From Synechococcus sp. CS-1329 (GTDB taxonomy: Bacteria > Cyanobacteriota > Cyanobacteriia > PCC-6307 > Cyanobiaceae), in the NCBI RefSeq assembly GCF_025128055.1, contig NZ_JAHLYS010000036.1, positions 62,001 through 126,000 on the forward strand: DNA of 64,000 nucleotides. The letters run 5' to 3'. Positions 1 to 9,622 of this stretch are shown here, piece by piece. Position numbers and translations under genes: made by a program. Below the pieces are notes generated by a model, which saw only the letters and a list, made by a program, of their open reading frames with translations, did no database searches and was not told the origin of the DNA. How positions within the stretch are numbered: position 1 is the first letter of the stretch; every line of letters starts with the position of its first letter.

Positions 1-1202
1 AAGCCGATGCCGGCCACGGAAAAGCGAAAGGGGGTCGTGCCGTCACCGAGGGCATAGAACACCCGCACCAGCACATCGCGGCCCAGGTAGGCCGGCATGC
101 CCACGCCGTAGGCCATCAGCAGGCTGGCCACCAGCAGCGCCGCACCCTGATCGAAGGCCCCCCGCTCGTAGACCAGGGCCACGATCGGATAGGCCAGCGC
201 CACGAACAGAGCCCCCAAGGGCATCATGCTGGCGGTGGAGAGCATCAGCCCCTGGCGGATCCGGTCCACCAGAGCCGGGCGATCCGCCGGGGCCGTGAGC
301 CGGGCGAACACCGGCAGCAGGGGCACCAGCAGCACATTGGAGAGCAGGCCCAGTGGTGTCTGCACCAGCAGGTTGGAATAGCCCAGGCCAGCGGCGGCGC
401 CGACGATGCCACTGGCAAAGAACAGATCGGTGAAGACATTGATCTGCAGCATCCCCGAGGAGAGCGTGGCGGGGCCCATCACGTGCATCACCTCGCGCAC
501 ACCGGCGTGCTTCCAGTCCCAGACAAGCTGGAAGCGGTGCAGGCCCTGCTTGGCCAGGGCGGGCAGCTGGATCAACCACTGCAGCACCGCCCCCAGGGTG
601 GTGCTGCCGGCCAGCACGATGCCCCCCAGCGCCGCCGTGGCCGGCAGGGCGATCTCCGCTCCGAGCTGAAACCAGAGCAGGCCGATGCCGGCGATCATCG
701 CCACGCTCGACACCAGCGGGCTCACCGACGGCAGCCAGAACACATCAGCCGCATTCAGCGCCCCGAAACCGAGCCCGATCAGGCCGGCGAACAGGGCCAT
801 CGGCGCCATCCAGCGCAACTGCAGCACGGCGATGGCGTGACGCTCCGGGTCGAGCCCAGGGCCCACCAGGGTGATCAGGGGATCGGCGGCCAGCAGCAGC
901 AACACGGTCACCGCCAGCAGGCCCACCCCCACCAGGGTGTTGATCGCCGCCAGCACGTGGGCGCCTTCCTCGCGGGGGCGGCGGGCCAGAACGCTCACCA
1001 TGGCGCTGTGAAACGGCCCGTTGATGCCCCCCAGCAGGATCAGCAGGAAGCCCGGCAGCACGTAGGCGTAGTTGTAAGCGTCGTAGGCGGCGCCCACACC
1101 GAAGGCGGCGGCGATCACCTGCTGACGCAGCAGACCGGCCACCTTGCTCAGGGCCGTGGCCACCGCCACGATCAAGGCGATGCGCCGCAGGGATTTCGCC
1201 AT
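1..1202 (-). CDS. murJ: Lipid II flippase MurJ (MviN), C-terminus beyond window
   Basis: This inner-membrane protein flips lipid-linked peptidoglycan precursor to the periplasmic side. The visible 400 residues start MAKSLRRIALIVAVATALSK and continue with the MurJ/MviN signature region (GLLRQQVIAAAFGVG, then a YAYVLPGFLLILLGGINGPF stretch), followed by a succession of hydrophobic helices. The gene reads off the left edge, so no stop codon is seen; a complete family member has about 510-540 residues and 14 helices. The ATG at 1202 is preferred; an in-frame GTG at 1229 would add nine residues. It is divergent from sfsA, with about 120 bp between the starts. Family assignment is firm. Confidence 0.93.
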   Translation of the reverse strand, partial: MAKSLRRIALIVAVATALSKVAGLLRQQVIAAAFGVGAAYDAYNYAYVLPGFLLILLGGINGPFHSAMVSVLARRPREEGAHVLAAINTLVGVGLLAVTVLLLLAADPLITLVGPGLDPERHAIAVLQLRWMAPMALFAGLIGLGFGALNAADVFWLPSVSPLVSSVAMIAGIGLLWFQLGAEIALPATAALGGIVLAGSTTLGAVLQWLIQLPALAKQGLHRFQLVWDWKHAGVREVMHVMGPATLSSGMLQINVFTDLFFASGIVGAAAGLGYSNLLVQTPLGLLSNVLLVPLLPVFARLTAPADRPALVDRIRQGLMLSTASMMPLGALFVALAYPIVALVYERGAFDQGAALLVASLLMAYGVGMPAYLGRDVLVRVFYALGDGTTPFRFSVAGIG

Positions 1203-1325
1203 CCAGTCAGGCCGCTGGGCCCCATCCACCGGGGGATTCTCCACCCCGTGGCCGACAGCGAGGTCAACGGGCCGGGCGGCAGCATGGACATCTGAGCCAT
1301 CACGCCCTGGCCAGCCCCTGAGTTG

Positions 1326-2123
1326 ATGCCGGATTCCAAGCCTTGCTCCAGCCCCACCGGCACGCTGATCCTGCCGTTGCAGAACCTCGTGGAGGGGGTG
1401 CTGCTGCGCCGCTACAAGCGCTTCCTGGCGGATGTGGAGCTGGCCGACGGCCAGGTGGTGACAGCCCATTGCCCCAACACCGGCCCCATGACCGGGGTGC
1501 TGCTCCCGGGGGGCAGGGTGCGCCTGCGCCACGACCCCCGGCCGGAGCGCAAGCTGGCCTGGACCTGGGAGCAGGCCCAGGTGCCCGGCAGTGACGGGAC
1601 GCCCTGCTGGGTGGGAGTGAACACGATGCTGCCCAACCGGCTGGTGCGGGCCACGATCGAGGCGGGCTGCCTGGAGCCCTGGATCGGGCCGATCGGCTCG
1701 ATCCGCGCCGAGGTGGCCTATGGCCAGGGCCGCCGCAGCCGGATCGATCTGCTGCTGAGCCCGGCCGCGGGGGCCGCCGACCCGCGCCCCATCTACCTGG
1801 AGGTGAAGAACACCACCTGGAGCCGGGGGGAGCTGGCCCTCTTTCCCGACACCGTCACGGAGAGGGGGCAGAAGCACCTGCAGGAGCTGATGGCCGTTGG
1901 GCCCGAAGCCCGCGGCCTGCTGGTGCCCTGCCTGAGCCGCGCCGATGTGACGAGCTTCGCCCCAGGGGATTCGGCCGATCCCCGCTATGGCGAGCTGTTC
2001 CGGGACGCTCACGCGGCGGGGGTCGAGGTGTTGCCCCTTCGTTACGGCTTCAGTGCCGAAGCCGTGAGCTGGCTTGGGGTGGCCGAGCTGATTTGCAGGG
2101 ATCCGCAGGCCTGTCCCAAGTAA
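1326..2123 (+). CDS. sfsA: SfsA family DNA/RNA nuclease-like protein
   Basis: SfsA is named after sugar fermentation stimulation in E. coli; the fold suggests a nucleic-acid-binding, PD-(D/E)XK nuclease-like protein, but its physiological role remains vague. The 265-aa product has the family landmarks: CPNTGPM near residues 49-55, VGVNTMLPNRLV in the middle, and YLEVKNTTW carrying the E-x-K pair expected of the nuclease core. Length matches the family (230-270 aa). A TTG lies directly before the ATG at 1326 and is not needed. It stands alone between divergent murJ and amt. Confidence 0.93.
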   Translation: MPDSKPCSSPTGTLILPLQNLVEGVLLRRYKRFLADVELADGQVVTAHCPNTGPMTGVLLPGGRVRLRHDPRPERKLAWTWEQAQVPGSDGTPCWVGVNTMLPNRLVRATIEAGCLEPWIGPIGSIRAEVAYGQGRRSRIDLLLSPAAGAADPRPIYLEVKNTTWSRGELALFPDTVTERGQKHLQELMAVGPEARGLLVPCLSRADVTSFAPGDSADPRYGELFRDAHAAGVEVLPLRYGFSAEAVSWLGVAELICRDPQACPK

Positions 2124-2139
2124 ACGGATCAGGGGTTTT

Positions 2140-2153
2140 GTAGCGGATGCCAC
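2140..2153 (+). promoter_or_regulatory. Possible NtcA site upstream of amt
   Basis: The sequence GTA-N8-CAC differs by one base from the cyanobacterial NtcA consensus GTA-N8-TAC and lies 95 bp upstream of the ammonium transporter start. NtcA commonly activates amt genes under nitrogen limitation. The mismatch and the lack of a clear -10 box about 22 bp downstream keep this tentative. Confidence 0.35.
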
Positions 2154-2193
2154 CAGCAGTTGATGCTTCAGCGTGCACTTTTGCCTGGTAGGA

Positions 2194-2207
2194 ACGCCTT
2201 CGGGCGT
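2194..2207 (+). other. UUCG-capped hairpin in the amt leader
   Basis: ACGCC-TTCG-GGCGT forms a perfect five-pair stem closed by a stable UUCG loop, 41 bp before the amt ATG. No T-tract follows, so it is unlikely to be an intrinsic terminator for sfsA. It may be a leader structure. Confidence 0.35.
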
Positions 2208-2247
2208 GATTCACCTTTCCGCAAATTCCTGTGCGACGTTGCGCTCC

Positions 2248-3705
<1,458 letters not shown>

Positions 3706-3745
3706 GTCACCGCTCCTGCCCATTCCGGCCCATGGTCCGGCTCCT

Positions 3746-3772
3746 GCCCCGGTTTCGACCGGGGCTTTTTTT
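3746..3772 (+). terminator. Intrinsic terminator after amt
   Basis: GCCCCGG-TTTCGA-CCGGGGC gives a seven-pair stem with a six-base loop followed directly by seven T residues, 41 bp past the amt stop. It separates amt from ispH. Confidence 0.9.
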
Positions 3773-3830
3773 CGCCCGCCGATGGGCGGCAGCCCATAGA
3801 GTCGGCCCCTGCCTGCCCTGCGGCGACGCC

Positions 3831-5027
3831 ATGGATACCCGCGCCTTCAAACGCTCGCTGCATCACTCCGAGCGCTACAACCGCCGTGGCTTCGGCCTGG
3901 GCGAGCAGGTGGCGGTCAACCTCGAGGAGGCCTACCAGAGCGAGCTGATCGCCACGATCCGCGAGAACGGCTACGAGCTGCGCCATGGCCGGCTGACCGT
4001 GCGTCTGGCCGAGGCCTTCGGCTTCTGCTGGGGGGTGGAGCGCGCTGTGGCGATGGCCTACGAAACCCGGCGGCACTATCCCAGCGAGCGGATCTGGATC
4101 ACCAACGAAATCATCCACAACCCCTCGGTGAACGCCCATCTGCGCGACATGAACGTGCTGTTCATCCGCGTTGAGGAAGGGGTCAAGGATTTCTCCGAGG
4201 TGGGAGTGGGTGATGTGGTGATCCTGCCGGCCTTCGGTGCCACCGTGCAGGAGATGCAACTGCTGAACGAGCGTGGCTGCCACATCGTCGACACCACCTG
4301 TCCCTGGGTCTCCAAGGTGTGGAACACCGTGGAGAAGCACAAGAAGCATGCCTTCAGCTCGATCATCCACGGCAAGGTGAAACACGAGGAAACCCTGGCC
4401 ACCAGCTCGTTTGCCGGCACCTACCTGGTGGTGCTGGGGCTGGATGAAGCGCAGATGGTCTGCGATTACATCCTGGGCAAGGGCGACCGCGAGGCCTTCA
4501 TCAGCCACTTCGCCAAGGCCTCCTCTCCCGGCTTTGACCCCGACCTGGACCTGGCGCGCGTCGGTGTGGCCAACCAGACGACGATGCTCAAGAGCGAAAC
4601 CGAGGAGATCGGCCGCATGTTCGAGCGCACCATGCTGCAGCGCTACGGCCCGGCCGAACTCAACGATCACTTCCTGGCTTTCAACACCATCTGTGATGCC
4701 ACCCAGGAGCGCCAGGACGCCATGTTCTCCCTGGTGGATGAACCGCTCGACCTGATGGTGGTCATCGGCGGCTACAACTCCTCGAACACCACGCACCTGC
4801 AGGAGATCGCCATCAGCCGCGGCATCCGCTCGTTCCACATCGACACCCCCGAGCGGATCGGGCCGGGCAACCGCATCGAGCACATGCCCCTGGGGGGCAA
4901 CCTGGAGATGGTGACACCCTTCCTGCCGGAGGGTCCGCTGCGGGTGGGCATCACCTCAGGCGCCTCGACGCCCGACCGGGTGGTGGAGGATGTGATCCGT
5001 CACCTGATGCAGCTCTGCGACGACTGA
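3831..5027 (+). CDS. ispH: 4-hydroxy-3-methylbut-2-enyl diphosphate reductase IspH
   Basis: This is the last enzyme of the MEP isoprenoid pathway; it reduces HMBPP to IPP and DMAPP with an iron-sulfur cluster. The 398-aa protein has the longer cyanobacterial/plastid form with an N-terminal extension. Three cluster cysteines are visible: C66 in [10 protein letters not shown]157 in [11 protein letters not shown] and C288 in [11 protein letters not shown]. The closing [15 protein letters not shown] stretch is typical. The ATG at 3831 is chosen because the longer open frame would run through the amt terminator. In a photosynthetic cell it feeds carotenoid, phytol and quinone synthesis. Confidence 0.97.
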   Translation: MDTRAFKRSLHHSERYNRRGFGLGEQVAVNLEEAYQSELIATIRENGYELRHGRLTVRLAEAFGFCWGVERAVAMAYETRRHYPSERIWITNEIIHNPSVNAHLRDMNVLFIRVEEGVKDFSEVGVGDVVILPAFGATVQEMQLLNERGCHIVDTTCPWVSKVWNTVEKHKKHAFSSIIHGKVKHEETLATSSFAGTYLVVLGLDEAQMVCDYILGKGDREAFISHFAKASSPGFDPDLDLARVGVANQTTMLKSETEEIGRMFERTMLQRYGPAELNDHFLAFNTICDATQERQDAMFSLVDEPLDLMVVIGGYNSSNTTHLQEIAISRGIRSFHIDTPERIGPGNRIEHMPLGGNLEMVTPFLPEGPLRVGITSGASTPDRVVEDVIRHLMQLCDD

Positions 5028-5156
5028 GGTCCATCCGGCCTCAGCTCCGGTGCTGTCACAAGCCCAGCGGTCGCTCTCCCGAGCTGCAGTTACATTGATT
5101 CACCATCTCCCGCGACCACGGGGTAGTTGCTCGGGCCACGAGGAGATCGAACAGTT

Positions 5157-5831
5157 TTGAGCACCGCCCTGTCCAGCGACGCCTCAACGACCGTGGACCT
5201 TGCCCAGGATCCGGAGTCTGTCCAGCGGCCACCAGCCGAGGTGCTTCCCCTGCGCCACAGCGATGATCCACGGGTGCACCGCTACAGCAGCCGCTTTGCG
5301 GATGTGATGGAGATGCGGGCGCCCTCCCACGACGTGGCCACCTACCTCGACCATCACGACGGCTGGTTCAGACGCTGTGCGGCGCCGATGACGGTGCAAC
5401 CACTCGGGCCCAATGGCTATGCCCTGACCCTGGGTCGCTTCGGCAATTTCGGCTTCGAGGTGGAGCCCACCATCGGCCTGGAGCTCCTGCCCCAGAGCGA
5501 AGGCATCTATCGCATCCTCACAGCGGCCCTGAGCGAACCCGACGTCAGCCTGCAGGAGGTCTACGACGTGGAGTTCAACGCTGCCCTGCAGCTGGAGGAA
5601 GGCCTGAGCGACCCCCTCACCCAGGTGCGCTGGGAACTGGACCTCTGCGTATGGATCCGGCTGCCGGCGGTGATCGGCCTGCTTCCCGACAAGCTGGTGC
5701 AATCCAGTGGCGACCACCTGTTGCGTCAGATCGTGCGTCAGATTTCGCGCAAGCTCACCTGGAAGGTCCAGGAAGACTTCCACGCCACCCACCAGCTGAG
5801 CTGCCCGCCGCGCCGGCGGGCCCCGTTCTGA
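5157..5831 (+). CDS. DUF1997 family protein
   Basis: This soluble protein of about 224 residues belongs to a family found in cyanobacteria and plastids whose function is not established. Recognisable parts are the conserved core YLDHHDGWFRRCAAPM, a GYALTLGRFGNFGFEVEPTIGLEL strand region, and VRWELDLCVWIRLPAVIGLLP. The end carries a positively charged CPPRRRAPF tail. The start is uncertain: the TTG at 5157 has AGGAG about eleven bases upstream, another TTG lies at 5127, and no early ATG exists. It follows ispH by about 130 bp. Confidence 0.78.
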   Translation: MSTALSSDASTTVDLAQDPESVQRPPAEVLPLRHSDDPRVHRYSSRFADVMEMRAPSHDVATYLDHHDGWFRRCAAPMTVQPLGPNGYALTLGRFGNFGFEVEPTIGLELLPQSEGIYRILTAALSEPDVSLQEVYDVEFNAALQLEEGLSDPLTQVRWELDLCVWIRLPAVIGLLPDKLVQSSGDHLLRQIVRQISRKLTWKVQEDFHATHQLSCPPRRRAPF

Positions 5832-5909
5832 TCCAGGCGTCTGCGGACTCGCGTCCGGCAGGGCTGCGCTGAGCCGTGAGCTGTGGATCAGGTCTCAGCG
5901 ACTCGGGCT

Positions 5910-6368
5910 TCAGCGACTGGTCCAGATCTTGTTGACGATCTGCATGCCGGTGACCGCCTGCCAGAGGAAGAGGGTCATCAGGGTCATGTTCAGGCCCACA
6001 TGGGCCTTGCGGGCGATCAAGTTGCCCTTGAGCATCAGCGGCGAGAGGGAGGCCGCCACGGCGATCAGGCTGACCATGGCGATGCCCACCAGCAGGTGCG
6101 GCCCCACAAACAGCTTGCCGTTGTTGATGTAAGTGACGGCCATGCCACCGAAGCTGCCCAGCACCATCACCGCCAGCACGATCGAGCCGATCTGGAAGTG
6201 GCGCTGAGCGAACTTGCCCTTGATCAGCTCCTTGCGCTGCTCCGGCTCGGCGGTGCGGGTTTTCTTGGCCTTGATCCCCAGGCTGAGGGCATAGCCGGAG
6301 AGGGCCAGCAACACCCACATCAGCAGCGGGTGAAGGAAATTGAGGTTGAAAGCGAGGGCGTCGGGCAT
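5910..6368 (-). CDS. DUF4079 family membrane protein
   Basis: This 152-aa integral membrane protein is typical of cyanobacteria and has no known function. Four hydrophobic segments are visible: FLHPLLMWVLLALSGYALSL, GSIVLAVMVLGSFGGMAV, LLVGIAMVSLIAVAAS and LNMTLMTLFLWQAVTGMQIV. A charged loop (KAKKTRTAEPEQRKELIKGK) follows the first. Histidines lie near membrane segments (LHPLL, QRHFQ, GPHLL, KAHVG), a pattern resembling four-helix cytochrome b-type proteins, but haem binding is inference only. The ATG at 6368 is preferred; a GTG lies two codons upstream. Confidence 0.75.
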   Translation of the reverse strand: MPDALAFNLNFLHPLLMWVLLALSGYALSLGIKAKKTRTAEPEQRKELIKGKFAQRHFQIGSIVLAVMVLGSFGGMAVTYINNGKLFVGPHLLVGIAMVSLIAVAASLSPLMLKGNLIARKAHVGLNMTLMTLFLWQAVTGMQIVNKIWTSR

Positions 6369-6469
6369 GGTCACGGGGTGAGGCCGTTGGCAGCGAAACT
6401 ACTGCTCCGAGCCCTCCCCGCGTCGTTCAGCGGCCGCCGCGCACCCGTTGAGGGCGGCGCAGAGGCGCT

Positions 6470-8041
6470 TCAGTGCAGGAAGTGGCGCTGGCCGGTGCAG
6501 ACCATCGCCAGACCGAGCTGGTCACAGGCCTCAATCGATTCCCCATCGCGCACACTGCCGCCGGGCTGAATCAACGCGCTGATGCCATACTCCGCCGCCA
6601 GCCGCACGGTGTCTCCGAAGGGGAAAAAGCCATCACTGGCCAACACCGCCCCCTGGCCGGCCTCGGCGGCCGCCTCCAGGGCGAGGCGGGCGGAGCCCAC
6701 CCGGTTCATCTGACCGGCGCCGATCCCCAGGCTGACTCCGGCTCTGGCCACCACGATCGCGTTGGAGCGCACATGGCGCACCAGACGCCAGGCCAAGCGC
6801 AGGTCGTCGAGCTCAGCGGAACTGGGCGGCCGCTGGCTGACCACCTGCCAGGCGTCTTCACAGACGGCCTGATCATCGAGGTCCTGGGCCAGCAGGCCGC
6901 CGAGCACGGTGCGCAGCTGCCGCCGCGGCGCCCGCAGCAGCGCCGCCGCAGGAAGCTCCAGCAGACGCAGATTCGCCTTGGCCCCCAGGCGCGCCAGGGC
7001 CTCATCACTGAATCCAGGCGCCACTACGCACTCCAGGAACAGGCTGGTGAGCCGCTCGGCACTGGCCCCATCCACCACCGCGTTGAGGGCCACGATGCCA
7101 CCGAAGGCCGAGACCGAATCAGCCGCCAGAGCCCGCTGCAGAGCCTCGGCGAGGCTGCTGCCCACGGCCACCCCACAGGGGTTGGTGTGCTTGACCACCA
7201 CCGCCGCCGACTGCACCCCCTCGCCGTAGCCGAACTCGCGCACCGTGGCCAGGGCGGCATCGAGATCCAGCAGGTTGTTGAAGCTGAGCTCCTTGCCCTG
7301 CAGCTGACGGGCCCCGCCCCAGCCCGCCCCTGGCTCGCTGTACCAACCGGCCTGCTGATGGGGGTTCTCGCCGTAGCGCAGGGTCTGACGCAAGGGCAAC
7401 TCCAGCCGCAGGGGGGGCTGCTGAGCAGCGGCAGCCTCCTGCGGCGCGGGGGCTGGCTCCAGTTGCTGCGCCAGCCAGGAGCTGATGGCGCTGTCGTAGC
7501 TGGCGGTGTGGCGGAACGCCTCCAGGGCGAGCTGGCGGCGCAGGGCAACATCCAGCCGATCCTCGGCCAGGGCCGCGAGGAAGTCGGCGTATTGGCAAGG
7601 GTCGGTGAGCACCGCCACATCGGCGTGGTTCTTGGCGGCGGCGCGCACCATGGCCGGGCCACCGATGTCGATCGTCTCCACCGCCTTCTGCCAGGACACG
7701 GCCGGATCGGCCACGGTTTCGCGGAAGGGATAGAGGTTCACCACCACCACATCGATGGGGGTGATCGCCTGGGCCTCCAGATCCGCTTGGTGGGCCGGAT
7801 CGTCGCGGCGGGCCAGGATGCCGCCGTGGATGCGCGGGTGCAGGGTCTTGACCCGGCCACCGAGGATCTCCGGAGCTCCGGTGTGATCGGCCACACGGGT
7901 GACCGGCAGGCCGGCGGCGGCCAGGGTGGCCGCAGTGCCGCCACTGGAGAGCAGGCTGTAGCCATGGCGGTGGTGCAGGGCCGTGGCGAGTTCCACCACG
8001 CCCTGCTTGTCCGACACACTCAGCAGCGCGGTGGGGGCCAT
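6470..8041 (-). CDS. purH: Bifunctional AICAR formyltransferase / IMP cyclohydrolase PurH
   Basis: PurH catalyses the last two steps of purine synthesis: formylation of AICAR and ring closure to IMP. The N-terminal cyclohydrolase (MGS-like) domain begins MAPTALLSVSDKQG and contains LLSSGGTAATL and RVKTLHPRIHGGIL. The C-terminal transformylase domain contains LRYGENPHQQAGW, VVVKHTNPCGVAVG and SAFGGIVALN, and ends with DGFFPFGDTVRLAAEYGI and QPGGSVRD. At about 523 aa the length is normal. The ATG at 8041 is chosen; a GTG at 8068 would add nine residues. It is divergent from the esterase gene. Confidence 0.97.
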   Translation of the reverse strand: MAPTALLSVSDKQGVVELATALHHRHGYSLLSSGGTAATLAAAGLPVTRVADHTGAPEILGGRVKTLHPRIHGGILARRDDPAHQADLEAQAITPIDVVVVNLYPFRETVADPAVSWQKAVETIDIGGPAMVRAAAKNHADVAVLTDPCQYADFLAALAEDRLDVALRRQLALEAFRHTASYDSAISSWLAQQLEPAPAPQEAAAAQQPPLRLELPLRQTLRYGENPHQQAGWYSEPGAGWGGARQLQGKELSFNNLLDLDAALATVREFGYGEGVQSAAVVVKHTNPCGVAVGSSLAEALQRALAADSVSAFGGIVALNAVVDGASAERLTSLFLECVVAPGFSDEALARLGAKANLRLLELPAAALLRAPRRQLRTVLGGLLAQDLDDQAVCEDAWQVVSQRPPSSAELDDLRLAWRLVRHVRSNAIVVARAGVSLGIGAGQMNRVGSARLALEAAAEAGQGAVLASDGFFPFGDTVRLAAEYGISALIQPGGSVRDGESIEACDQLGLAMVCTGQRHFLH

Positions 8042-8176
8042 GGACGGTCGTGACGGCGTGCTGGCCACAACTTACGCAGCGACACACCCCCAGCGCCCGT
8101 GATCGCGCAGCACCATGGCCCCAGCTCCGGCCCTGCCGCCGGCGCCCCCACCCGAGAGCGCCAGGACCCCAATGCC

Positions 8177-8782
8177 ATGACGGATGACCTTCTGATCCGC
8201 GGACCCGCCGCCGCCGAGCAGCGGCTGGTGTTGCTGCATGGCTGGGGCGCCGATGCCGACGACCTGCTGGACCTGGGCGAGGAGCTGGCCGGGCGCTCCA
8301 CGGGGGTGATCAGCCTGCGGGCGCCGGAAGCCCATCCCCACGGAGTAGGTCGCCAGTGGTACGACCTGCAGCAGCCGGAGTGGCCGGGCCTGGCGGGGGC
8401 ACGGCTGCAGCTGCGCCAGCGGCTGGAGGCCCTGGCGGAGAGCCTGCCCCTGCAGCAGACGATTGTTCTGGGCTTCTCCCAGGGGGCCGCGATGGCCCTC
8501 GATGTGGCCGCTGAGCTGCCGGTGGCCGCCGTGGTCAGCTGCAGCGGCTATCCCCATCCCGGCTGGAGCCCACAAGCCCCGCTGCCGCCGATCCTGCTCA
8601 GCCACGGCCGAGGGGATCCGGTGGTGCCCTATGCCGCCAGCGAGGAGCTGCAGCGGCTGTGGCGCAGCGCCGGCGGCCAGTGCCAGCTGCTGGGCTTCCC
8701 GGGGGGCCACACCATCGACCCGGCCCTGTTCCCCTCGATCCGCTCCTTCCTGCAGGAGCACTGGCTGCCCCCATCCCCATGA
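8177..8782 (+). CDS. Alpha/beta hydrolase, carboxylesterase/phospholipase type
   Basis: This 201-aa serine hydrolase belongs to the small carboxylesterase (acyl-protein thioesterase-like) group. The oxyanion-hole region is VLLHGWGAD, the nucleophile elbow is GFSQGAAMALD with serine in G-x-S-x-G, an acidic residue lies in LLSHGRGDPVVPY, and the catalytic histidine is in GFPGGHTID. The substrate cannot be told from sequence. The ATG at 8177 fits the family N-terminus; a longer open frame back to 8099 is unlikely. It is followed by a hairpin terminator shared with the convergent DUF3155 gene. Confidence 0.88.
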   Translation: MTDDLLIRGPAAAEQRLVLLHGWGADADDLLDLGEELAGRSTGVISLRAPEAHPHGVGRQWYDLQQPEWPGLAGARLQLRQRLEALAESLPLQQTIVLGFSQGAAMALDVAAELPVAAVVSCSGYPHPGWSPQAPLPPILLSHGRGDPVVPYAASEELQRLWRSAGGQCQLLGFPGGHTIDPALFPSIRSFLQEHWLPPSP

Positions 8783-8785
8783 ACA

Positions 8786-8818
8786 AACCCCCGCGGATCC
8801 AGTGATCCAGCGGGGGTT
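8786..8818. terminator. Bidirectional hairpin terminator
   Basis: AACCCCCGC pairs with GCGGGGGTT, and inside it GGATC pairs with GATCC around a CAGT loop, giving fourteen pairs. It lies between the stops of the convergent esterase and DUF3155 genes. The T-tract is weak (GTTGTT), so termination efficiency is uncertain. Confidence 0.75.
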
Positions 8819-8846
8819 GTTGGGTCCGTGGGCCCCTGGGCAGGGC

Positions 8847-9218
8847 TCAGACGAAGGCGTATTCGTACTCTTCCATTTCCTCCCAGTCGTCGGAGCCGTT
8901 GGCTTCAAGGCCGGCGAAGAGGTTGTCTTCACCGACCTGATCGACGATCAGGCGCAGGGAAGGGAAGAGGAAGTGGTTCTCCTCGGCGTACTGGGCACTG
9001 AACAGGCCCTTTTCGCCCCAGAAGAAACGATCGGTGGTGTGCTCATTGCGGCGGACGTTGAGCAGGGCAGGCGCCTCAAGGCCGGTTTCGGCGATGTAGC
9101 GGCGAGCCGCGGTGACCGGCTTGTGCTCTCCGGTCTCCAGGTTGTGGGTGGGCACGTGGGCGAGCACGCGCTGACCGGCGAGACGACGGCGACTGATCCG
9201 CTTGCGCTTCTTGGACAT
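8847..9218 (-). CDS. DUF3155 family protein
   Basis: This small cyanobacterial protein (123 aa) has a strongly basic N-terminus (MSKKRKRISRRRLAGQR), a middle part VPTHNLETGEHKPVTAARRY that matches the conserved core I associate with DUF3155, and a very acidic tail (SDDWEEMEEYEYAFV). The charge split suggests nucleic-acid or ribosome contact, but no function is known. The ATG at 9218 has a good GGGAG ribosome site about nine bases upstream. The open frame further upstream (to 9329) is discarded. Confidence 0.78.
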   Translation of the reverse strand: MSKKRKRISRRRLAGQRVLAHVPTHNLETGEHKPVTAARRYIAETGLEAPALLNVRRNEHTTDRFFWGEKGLFSAQYAEENHFLFPSLRLIVDQVGEDNLFAGLEANGSDDWEEMEEYEYAFV

Positions 9219-9622
9219 GAAACAACTCCCGAGGGGGAGAAGGAGAGGGATGGGAAGGATGGGCCGGTCTCGCAGGGCGAGACAGCTCGGCTGAGCGCCC
9301 CTTGGGGGAGCGCAGGCACGTCCAGACACCTGGCAACCGTGAGCGGAATTTCCAGGGCGGCTGCTGGCAGCTGCTCAAGAAATGGCCAGAGAGGAAGCAA
9401 ACCGGAGCGATCCCAGGGGAGAGCTCCGAACAGCGGAGGGACGGGTCTCTCTCTGCTGTAGCCTCGTTTGCAGAAAAGTGCAACCGATGCGTTCGTACCT
9501 ACACTTGGGGTCCGCTCGCGGACCGCGAAGTAATGGTCGATACGTAAATCTTAAGGCAATTTCCGAGATTTCCAGCACGGATCCAGGAATTTTTTTTCGC
9601 AGGCTCTCCCGTTCAGCTTCAG
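9219..9622. other. 404-bp intergenic region, possible small RNA or leader
   Basis: No gene is supported here between two divergently transcribed genes. Two short perfect hairpins are visible: GTCTCGC-AGG-GCGAGAC at 9267-9283 and GGTCCG-CTCG-CGGACC at 9509-9524. A run of eight T residues (9590-9597) follows a weak TTCC/GGAA stem, which could end a short plus-strand transcript just before the histidine kinase gene. Base composition becomes more A+T rich from about 9460, as expected of a promoter region. Confidence 0.3.
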
